This document shows, piece after piece, positions 56,510 through 64,000 of a DNA stretch of 64,000 bases (its first letter is position 1; every line of letters starts with the position of its first letter). This stretch comes from Carettochelys insculpta. Taxonomy: Eukaryota > Chordata > Testudines > Carettochelyidae. The translations under genes and the position numbers were made by a program. The notes below the pieces were generated by a model, which worked only from the letters and a program-made list of their open reading frames with translations, had not been told where the DNA came from and made no database searches. The stretch lies in contig NC_134152.1 in assembly GCF_033958435.1 (NCBI RefSeq), positions 16,540,001 through 16,604,000 on the forward strand, written 5' to 3'.

Positions 56510-57801
56510 GTACCAATCTCAGCGTGCTCAGTACCAACGGGGCTACGACCAAGGGCGGCATCAACAGCAACAACAGTATAGAACTCCTAGGCGACATTCC
56601 CAACAAGGCCGTGCATCCTCGGGGCAGGCCCAAAGGCAACAAGTTTGACGGACAGGTCGAGGGCTGCACTATTACTACCATCGCGCAATGTCATCCACAA
56701 TTAATGTTCCATCATCGCCTCCGACCGTTCCACTCACAATGGCAAAAGATCACCACAGACAAATGGGTACTGGAGATCATAGCCACAGGTTACGTGATCC
56801 CCTTTCAGTCGCTCCCGCCACCAAGACCTCCACCCAGGCCTCATCTCAGGGATGCCTCCCACGAGGCGAAACTCAAGCATGAGGTGGACCACCTTATGTT
56901 TATAGGGGCGGTGGAAAGAGTGCCGGAGCGACTCCAGGGGAAAGGGTTTTGTTCACGATACTTCCTCACAGAGAAGAAAACAGGAGGCTGGAGGCCCATC
57001 TTAGATCTTCGAGGCCTCAACCGGTACTTGCACAAACAACGCTTTCGGATGATCACAGTCGCCTCTATAGTCACGGCACTGGACGATGGAGATTGGTTTG
57101 CAGCCCTCGACTTACAAGAAGCGTATTTTCATAAAACAGTCCACCCGGCTCACAGACGTTTTCTCCGGTTTGTGGTCGGCAAAGAACATTTCCAATACAA
57201 GGTTCTGCCGTTCGGCCTCTCCTTGCCCCCCAGAGTCTTTACCAAGACCCTGGCAGTGGTGTCAGCCTACCTGAACAGACGGGGTATTTATATTCCCATA
57301 TCTGGACGACTGCCTACTGAAAGGGGCTTCGAAGGCAGAGGTACTACGCATGATACGCGTAACAGCAAACACGTTTTCTTCGCTGGGCCTGGTCATCAAC
57401 CTTGTGAAGTCAAAGATCGACCCCACACAGGACATAGAATTCATAGGGGCACGCATAAATTCTATCACAGCAAGGGTTTATCTACCCGACGCTCGCTTTC
57501 GCGCCATCGGTTCCCTAGTACAAGTCATTACATACAGTCCCACGGTGCTGATTTTAACGTGCTTGCAGCTGCTAGGCCACATGGCAGTGGCAACGTTCGT
57601 GGTACAGAACGCCAGATTGCATATGCGCAACCTGCAACATTGGCTGGTGAGCGTCTACAAGCTGGCATCCCGCACCGTCCGCAGGGTGGTGTCGCCCACG
57701 ACAGAGGTGCGCAGATCCTTGCAATGGTGGGTAAACCCCAAGAACATGCTAACAGGGGTACCCTTTCACCAACCACAAATCTCTGTTTTTCTCACCACTG
57801 A
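56510..57801 (+). pseudogene. DIRS reverse transcriptase, 5' part, frameshifted
   Basis: Frame contains KWVLEIIATGYVIPFQS, EVDHLMFIGAVERVPE, GFCSRYFLTEKKTGGWRPIL, DLRGLNRYLHKQRFRM, then motif A AALDLQEAYFHKTVHPAHRR and motif B FGLSLPPRVFTKTLAV. The YLDD catalytic box is present in the DNA at about 57301-57312 but in the next frame, because of a shift near 57285-57300. After that point this frame is noise. Confidence 0.85.
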
Positions 57802-58003
57802 CGCCTCCCACATAGGATGGGGAGCACACATTGGCGAAAAGGTGACGCAAGGACTGTGGTCCCCTACGGAACAGTCACTGCATATAAATATACTGGAGCT
57901 CAGAGCAGTGTTCAACACCTGCAAACACTTTCGAGACCACATACAAGGCAAGGTAGTCGGGATCAATACAGACAATACCTCCACCATGTTTTATATAAAT
58001 TGA
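57350..58003 (+). pseudogene. DIRS RT thumb and RNase H
   Basis: Picks up just after the YLDD box: VTANTFSSLGLVINLVKSKI, then the RNase H domain with FLTTDASHIGWGAHIGE (first Asp), NILELRAVFNT (Glu) and GINTDNTSTMFYIN (second Asp). A TGA at 58001-58003 interrupts before the conserved QGG; similarity resumes in the same frame (ALYLPGAHNVKADQLSRRF at about 58090-58145), so the stop is a single lesion. Confidence 0.85.
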
Positions 58004-58081
58004 CAAGGCGGAGCTCGATCCCGTGCCTTATGTGCGGAAGCAGTCCGGCTGTGGAACTGGTGCATCGCCAACAATATAACA

Positions 58082-59617
58082 TTGAAAGCCTTGTACTTAC
58101 CAGGCGCTCACAACGTGAAGGCGGACCAGCTGAGCAGGCGCTTTGCACTCACACACAAGTGGCAGATCCGCTCCGATCTGCTACGACCGATCTTTCATGC
58201 ATGGGGATTTCTCCAGATAGACCTGTCTGCCACTCAGCACAACAAGAAGTGCCCCCAATACTGCTCCAGGGCAGGACTGGGGCGGGGGTCCTTGGGGGAC
58301 GCGTTCGCAATTTCGTGGAAGGGCCCCCTGCTTTACGTGTTTCCCCCCCACAGTGCTCATCCACAAGGTCCTGCAGAAAGCCAGGAGGGAGAGAGCCCGC
58401 ATGATCCTAGTGGTCCCAACATGGGATCGACAGCAATGGTTCCCCTTGCTTCTGCGCATATCGGATCGTCCGCTGCTTCCCCTTCCGGTGGCGCCGGACC
58501 GGCTCACGCAGGCCCAGGGGTCCATAGTGCATCCACACCCCCGAGGCCTACGCCTACAAGCATGGTTAATCCATGGCTCAGCTCCCTAGAAAGTACATGT
58601 ACGGAGGGAGTACAACAAATCCTGGAAAGCAGCCGAAGGATCTCCACCAGGAAGACCTACAAGCAGAAATGGACTCGATTCACTGCATGGTGTTCCGCCA
58701 AGCAGTTAGCTCCCCTTGAGGTGCCTATACCTGTAATACTAGAGTATTTACTGGACCTCAAGAGAGGCGGGCTCTCCCTCTCCTCGTTGAAGGTCTATCT
58801 CGCCGCTATATCGGTGTTTCGGCATGAAGAGGAAGGGCCCACGGTGTTTGCCCATCCTATTGTTACCAGGTTCCTGAAGGGGCTGGTAAACCTGCACCCC
58901 CCTCGGAAACTGCTTCCACCATCGTGGAGCTTGGACCTGGTGCTCAGCGCGCTAACGGGACCACCGTTTGAACCCTTAGCCACAGTTTCCCTCCGTCTCC
59001 TTACGATAAAGACAACCTTCCTTCTTGCAATCACTTCAGCTCGCAGGGTGAGTGAGCTCGCAGCAGTTATGGCAACGCCGCCCTGCACAGTGTTCTCAAA
59101 GGAGGCGGTAACCTTATGGCTGCACCCAGCCTTTGTTCCGAAAGTTTCTTCAGAGTTCCATCTTAACGAACCTATAGTTTTACCCTCGTTTCACCCGAAG
59201 CCTCATAGCTCCAGCAAGGAGGCACGCCTGCACCTCCTGGACGTGAGGAGGGCGTTGGCCTTCTACATAGACAGGACTAAGTCCTTCCGGAAAACGGACA
59301 GACTCCTAGTCTCTCTCGCTCCCAGGTCAAAAGGAGAGGGTCTCTCTTCACAGAGAATCTCGAAGCACATTGTGTCCTGCATAAAGATGTGCTACGAACT
59401 TCGAAAAACTCCTTTACTGGCCCCGCCTACGGCTCACTCCACCAGGGCGGTGGCGGCATCAACAGCCTTTTTCAAGGGCATCGTGCTAAAAGACATCTGC
59501 AGAGCGGCGACCTGGTCATCCTATGACACCTTTGCCAAGCATTATGCCCTACACGGGGTATTCCAAGAGGATACCCGCCTCTCGACAGCGGTCCTTTCGG
59601 GGGCAAGCTGCACATAA
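58082..59617 (+). CDS. DIRS tyrosine recombinase (long open frame)
   Basis: 511 codons, open. The first ~150 residues combine the RNase H end, a NKKCPQYCSR motif of the following methylase-like region and out-of-frame sequence; the recombinase proper starts about residue 170 (NPWLSSLEST). Core-binding region RKTYKQKWTRFTAWC near 195. Catalytic residues are visible: Arg in TSARRVSEL (about 321), His-x-x-Arg in AHSTRAVAAS (452-455), Tyr in TFAKHYALHG (about 488). All are intact, so this protein might still be active. The methylase-like frame continues separately at 58353-58589. Confidence 0.85.
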   Translation: MKALYLPGAHNVKADQLSRRFALTHKWQIRSDLLRPIFHAWGFLQIDLSATQHNKKCPQYCSRAGLGRGSLGDAFAISWKGPLLYVFPPHSAHPQGPAESQEGESPHDPSGPNMGSTAMVPLASAHIGSSAASPSGGAGPAHAGPGVHSASTPPRPTPTSMVNPWLSSLESTCTEGVQQILESSRRISTRKTYKQKWTRFTAWCSAKQLAPLEVPIPVILEYLLDLKRGGLSLSSLKVYLAAISVFRHEEEGPTVFAHPIVTRFLKGLVNLHPPRKLLPPSWSLDLVLSALTGPPFEPLATVSLRLLTIKTTFLLAITSARRVSELAAVMATPPCTVFSKEAVTLWLHPAFVPKVSSEFHLNEPIVLPSFHPKPHSSSKEARLHLLDVRRALAFYIDRTKSFRKTDRLLVSLAPRSKGEGLSSQRISKHIVSCIKMCYELRKTPLLAPPTAHSTRAVAASTAFFKGIVLKDICRAATWSSYDTFAKHYALHGVFQEDTRLSTAVLSGASCT

Positions 59618-59666
59618 ACCGATTACCCACCTCCTTTCTTGGGTTACTGCTGGGTAGTCACCTATC

Positions 59667-59949
59667 GTGGAGCATCCACGGGGACACTCGAGGAAGAAAG
59701 AGAAGTTACTCACCGTAGTAACGATGGTTCTTCGAGATGTGTCCCCGTGGGTGCTCCACCACCCGCCCATCCTCCCCGCTTCAGATCTCTGTTTGGTGTT
59801 TTTCAGGAGCATCCGAGGTGGTTGGTCAAGGAACTGGCGGGGACTGGGAAGATCCGATCCGATCTGTGGCGCCGGGGCGAGCCCGACACCTATTGTGGAG
59901 CATGTACAGGGACACATCTCGAAGAACCATCGTTACTACGGTGAGTAAC
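59667..59949. repeat. Nested inverted repeats at the DIRS 3' end
   Basis: Arm 59705-59759 and arm 59895-59949 are 55-base reverse complements with about four mismatches (core GTTACTCACCGTAGTAACGA). A third, shorter inverted piece at 59667-59686 (GTGGAGCATCCACGGGGACA) pairs with 59740-59759. This is the layout of DIRS terminal and internal complementary regions. Confidence 0.88.
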
Positions 59950-59960
59950 TTCTCTTTCTC

Positions 59961-62906
59961 AGAAAGTCTGCAAAGTTCCATGAGTTTCTGCAAGAGTCCA
60001 GTTACATTATAGGCAGCTGGTGAAAAATGAATCCATGTTCAGAATACCTGAAATGTGGTGTTTCAAACATTCTGTTTTCCATTTTGGCAATAACAATGAA
60101 CTTAAAGCCCAGTCCTGGCACCCAAGGCAGTCTCCTGCATCACCTGCCCCTAAATCAGACCCTGACGGTGCCTGACAACTGATACAGCCATTTCTCAGGC
60201 AGACCACATACAATCTGAAAGCGTTTTGAAAAAATTCGTATTTTAAAACTTAAAATTACAAGGTATATTTTAAAACGTGCTTTGTAAAATGCAGATGAAT
60301 CAGCCAAATGTGACAGATGTTTCTTCTATGAATGCACTGTAAGCAAGTCTTGGTAGCCAGTCATGGATTCTCTTACACAAGTAGTCCTGACTCAGGCAAG
60401 TAGTCTCATGGACTTCCATGGACCCAGCCCATCAGCTTAATTTTTCCAATCACTTCCACCTGTCTCATAGACGTAAATGTCTCCTGTCCTGTTGGTAAGC
60501 AATTGTAAGTTACACATTTGAAATATTCAGTGCCCAATTTGTGGGAGTAGTCTCACTGATAACAGAGGGATTGTTCCTAGCAGAATTAAATACTTGAAGC
60601 AATGAGTGCTGCTTCATGTCTGTGGCACAATTATCTGCTTTTTTACTCCAGTGGGAACAGTATAAGCTCTTTTTGTTCTTTTTCTGATGATTGATGCGAC
60701 TTTGCTTGTACTTTGACCTCCACTTCATTCTTCTTTGAAATAATTTATTTGTACTGATTACAGTTCAGACTCTGGTTGCTTATTTTGCTTATCTGTGGGC
60801 TCCTAATTCATTTTTTTGAGTCAACGAATAGTAATTTTTATTAAGAGTCAAAGATCTTATTTACTTTTTAATTCTGCTATTAACCCTCTCTGCCCATGGC
60901 ATGGTTTGAGGCTAGGTTCATATTGCCAGTAGGAAGACAAAGAGCAGCGGAGCTCTGCTTTATTCTGCTGGTTAATAGGGACTGTAGGAACAAAGCCTGG
61001 ACGCTGTGTAGAGTCAAGCAGGAGTGTTGATTATGCACAGCGCTGGCAGAGTGCCACCTTGCCTGTCAAGCTAGACTCAGTGAAATAGTGTCAAACAATA
61101 GGTTACAAGTGATTATATAGGATATTAATGGGTGGTGAGAAGCGATGGGGTAAGAGGTCCCAAGCCCCTGGATAGGTGCTGACAGCAAGAGCACAATAAT
61201 CCAGCTATCTAAAAGGTTACACAATGACTCCACCTGTAATTTGCATGCAACAGTTTATACAATACATAGGTGGCTTTTCGTTAGTCATCTGTTTAAACAA
61301 TATATACATTGATTCTAGTCCTGCTTATGTATCCATGGAAGTAATGATGCCTTTGTTTAATTGAGTGTGATCCATCGGTTTATATCTGAAGGAGTTAAAA
61401 TAAAACAATGAGCGTACATAACAAACATTACGTATTTGTAACACATTGTTCTTGTAGCTGGGGCCCCGGGTTGGTGAGCTAAGGAAATGTCTTGTAGAGA
61501 GAGTACTGAAAGGGGAGGAGAGTATTTCATCCTTGGCAACTCAGGCATGCCTCAAAGCCTCTAGACTTGGCCTTGGAGCACAGTTGCTGTGGTTATTATC
61601 TCTCTCTCCAGACTATGAGAAAGCAATGGCATTGCATGTAAGTTCTTTTTAACACTAGCTGTATTTGTGAAACATGATATATGTTATGAGATAGTTAGCT
61701 CTTATAGCAGACTATGAAATTTGGGCGTAAAAGTGAGGTGCTCGACAGAAACCATAATATGCATTAAGAACTTGGGATTTTCACCCTACAGTGACAAATA
61801 TTGTTCAGAGCCATCTGCAGCTTTCTGATCTTGCGGCCAATTGAGAGTTGATTTGTTTCAAGGATGTGCTATTTACAATTATCTACAATGGCTTCCGTGA
61901 GACTATTATGCCTTCTGGGACTGGCATATGCTAAACCCAACCTGGTTTCGTCCACAAACTGACAGATTGGAGGTGGGGAAGGCTCACACACATGAAATAA
62001 CCCCATACCAGGGGAGTCTTCAATTGAAATCAGGAAAGGGATGTTGTGTCCTCTTGTTCCCCTTTGCCACACGGGATTTAATCAAAACTGTTAGAAGGAC
62101 TTTATAAGTAATCTTGTGAAATGAAGGGAGCAGGGCACCAGTTTGTTGGCCTGCAAGCCTACAATGTTTGTTTAAGTAAATTAGATTTATAAGCCTCATA
62201 ATGATCTTTAGATTATTTTTCTATTGTACAGCTCATGCTCCATTGTATATGACTTTCGAAATAATTATACCATATCTCATCTAAATTTTATTTGCATGTC
62301 CATTAAAAACAATCTTTCTTTGATCAAAGGTTTTTGTGAGGACTTGGATTTAGGAAGCAGAAATGTGTCAAATATTGTGTTACAAGTTCTTGAGCATCCT
62401 TAGAAAGTAATTTGAGATTAAAACCATCGCACAGCTTTAGTTGTGCAGGACAAAGCAGCCTTTACTGTTAAACTAAATTTTAGACACCAGTTATGTTACC
62501 TACATCTTTGTCTAATTTAACACATGGATAACAAATTTGTGGCCCATCTTGGAGCAATTGCCAGGGTGTTACGGGGGCTTGCCTCCTACCCGCAGAGGGC
62601 TCTCAAGAGCAAGGTAGTCTTGCTGAACCCCGAGAAGATACACGTGCAGCCTTCCTTCTGTTCAAGGATGGACACACAAACGGTAATTGTTTGAAGACAA
62701 CAGAATTATTGAAAATTAAATAAAATTTAATTAAGGTATTAAAAATAAGTGGTTACTAAGTAATAAAGCAAGAAAGAATACATAGAGCATAGAAAAATGC
62801 AGTAGAATTTGCCTTGAAGGATTAACATGGTGCACCAAAATAAAGATGCAGAGTACATAGGATAGTTATTACATACAGAAGATATAGTGGTTTCAGTGTA
62901 ATAAGC
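59961..62906. other. Unassigned intergenic DNA
   Basis: Mostly AT-rich. A more complex stretch at 60900-61560 and another at 62560-62690 look like diverged repeat or LTR pieces, but no borders were found. No host exon recognised. Confidence 0.4.
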
Positions 62907-62914
62907 ATCTAAAG

Positions 62915-63284
62915 CAGTGGTGGGCAACCTGTGACCCACTGGGGCTCCACCTGCAGCCTGTAGACCCCCTGGCTGTCCCCTCCCTATGCGCCTCTTGTGC
63001 GCTGGGGAACCAGAGCCCCACACAACCTACACCTACCCTTTCCTGCCAGGGCCACGAATAAGCTGACTTGTGGCATTCTGGCTGTGGGATGGAGGAGAGG
63101 AGCAGGGACAGAGCATGAATCAGACTATTTTCATGTTCTAAAAGTGCTGGGAGAGAGAGGAGCAGGTAAGTGCAGGGCTTTGGTGCCTTGGTATGCAAGA
63201 AGCATAGAGGAGGGAGGTGCCAGGGGGTGGGATGCAGGTGGAGCCCCAGTGGGCCCACCCACTGGTTGGGGTTGTTCATCTCTG
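62915..63284. mobile_element. Short hAT-like MITE
   Basis: Ends CAGTGGTGGGCAACCTG and, reversed, CAGAGATGAACAACCCC. Inner TGGGGCTCCACCTGC and its inverted copy lie near each end. Flanks ATCTAAAG and ATATAGAT only loosely resemble an 8-bp duplication. Confidence 0.65.
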
Positions 63285-63541
63285 ATATAGATGTCTGTAC
63301 AGGCAAAGCCATTTTATGGTTTAGCCCCATACATAATACAATGTGATGAATGCAGCCTCGTCTAAGCACATGTGACAAACTGTTACGGTATTGACAGATT
63401 AAAATACATGCCTAATGTTAATACTTAACAGTTAACATTTAATATTTAATATCCTGTAAGTACTGTAAAGGTGGTTATAAGACAGTGGAGATCTCATTGA
63501 AGAGGCAGCCTTTATTTATGGACAAATCCAATACGCTCTTA

Positions 63542-63970
63542 GGCTACGTCTACACTAAAGTGATCTGTCAACAGAAGTTACTGTTGGAAGATATCTTTCG
63601 ACAAAACTTCTGTCAACAGGTTGTGGCCAGGCTGCAAAGCAGATCAAAAGAGCAATCCACTGTCAACAGAGAGGGGCCTGACTGCCCAGCCACTCTATTG
63701 AAAAAGACGACCAAGTGGAAGCACAACAGGCAGGGCTGCCCAGTGTCCCAGAAGTCCTGTCTTTCGACAAAGGGTCCCCCAGAACTTCAAGTCTGGCTTT
63801 CTCTCGACAGATTTCTGTTGACAAGCATTCTGCCTGAGGGGGGAGCAGCACAATGCTGTCAACGAAAGTGCTGTGTTCTGTCGATAGAATGCCTTGGGAA
63901 TGTGGACGCTCCCCAGGCTTTGTTCACAAAGCACCGGTTGTCGACAAAACTTTCTAGTGTAGATATAGCC
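63542..63970. mobile_element. Harbinger-type MITE of the GTCGACA family
   Basis: 429 bases with termini GGCTACGTCTACACTA and TAGTGTAGATATAGCC, flanked on both sides by TTA (63539-63541, 63971-63973), the preferred PIF/Harbinger target. Inner words TCTGTCAACAG and TTTCGACAAA repeat in inverted order. The 166-codon frame across it is repeat-derived. Confidence 0.9.
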
Positions 63971-64000
63971 TTAGACGATAGATAAAAAGGAGCTCAGATT

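Larger units (their letters stand above)
54537..59960 (+). mobile_element. DIRS-type tyrosine recombinase retrotransposon
   Basis: Order gag, RT, RNase H, methylase-like region, YR, then nested inverted repeats. DIRS elements integrate with a recombinase and leave no target duplication. Gag and RT have frameshifts and one stop (58001-58003), while YR is open. The left end lacks the GTTACTCACCG-type terminal repeat present on the right, so it is 5' truncated or rearranged against the MITE. Confidence 0.92.

Noticed and set aside
63485..63985. 166-codon frame at the right edge
   Set aside because: Lies across a MITE with inverted GTCGACA-type words; not a gene.

Overview
The window looks like nuclear DNA of a sauropsid vertebrate, most likely a hidden-necked turtle. 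The reasons are CR1 LINEs on both strands, Penelope-like elements with the tail common in turtle genomes, dense PIF/Harbinger MITEs, a DIRS element, an RTE-like LINE and hAT/mariner relics. The species call rests on repeat flavour and is inference.

The only host gene I recognise is ERCC4 (XPF), on the minus strand. Ten exons run from the start codon at 33992 down to 346. They match XPF residue for residue with consistent splice phases: 33819-33992, 32591-32771, 26668-26863, 23897-24104, 13558-13738, 13075-13203, 10270-10380, 4142-4724, 1238-1330, 346-458. They sum to 1969 coding bases (656 codons plus one base). They cover the disrupted SF2 helicase-like half and the linker. The last exon, with the ERK nuclease motif and tandem HhH, must lie left of base 1. 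The first exon sits in a CpG island (about 33590-34560). Intron 8 uses a GC donor.

The introns are packed with mobile DNA: Penelope tails and a Penelope endonuclease relic (6895-7946), a decayed Harbinger transposon (8042-10132), two 711/710-bp Harbinger-type elements in opposite orientation on either side of exons 5-6, CR1 copies (14385-21618) carrying younger insertions, GC-rich mariner-like elements, and a 180-bp intronic segment that has a second copy inside a MITE with a 14-bp target duplication.

Right of the promoter (34.6-64 kb) I see no host gene. The layout is a CR1 split by a roughly 3.15-kb RTE-like LINE (36.7-42.7 kb); a G-rich mariner-like element (43.0-44.1 kb); a nest of plus CR1, Penelope and minus CR1 (46.0-50.7 kb); a ZMYM1/hAT-like pseudogene (51.2-52.2 kb); a possible solo LTR (53.1-54.06 kb); and a DIRS retrotransposon (54.5-59.96 kb) with a full-length tyrosine recombinase frame and a three-part inverted-repeat end. 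The last 4 kb is mostly unassigned AT-rich DNA with one hAT-like MITE and one Harbinger MITE.
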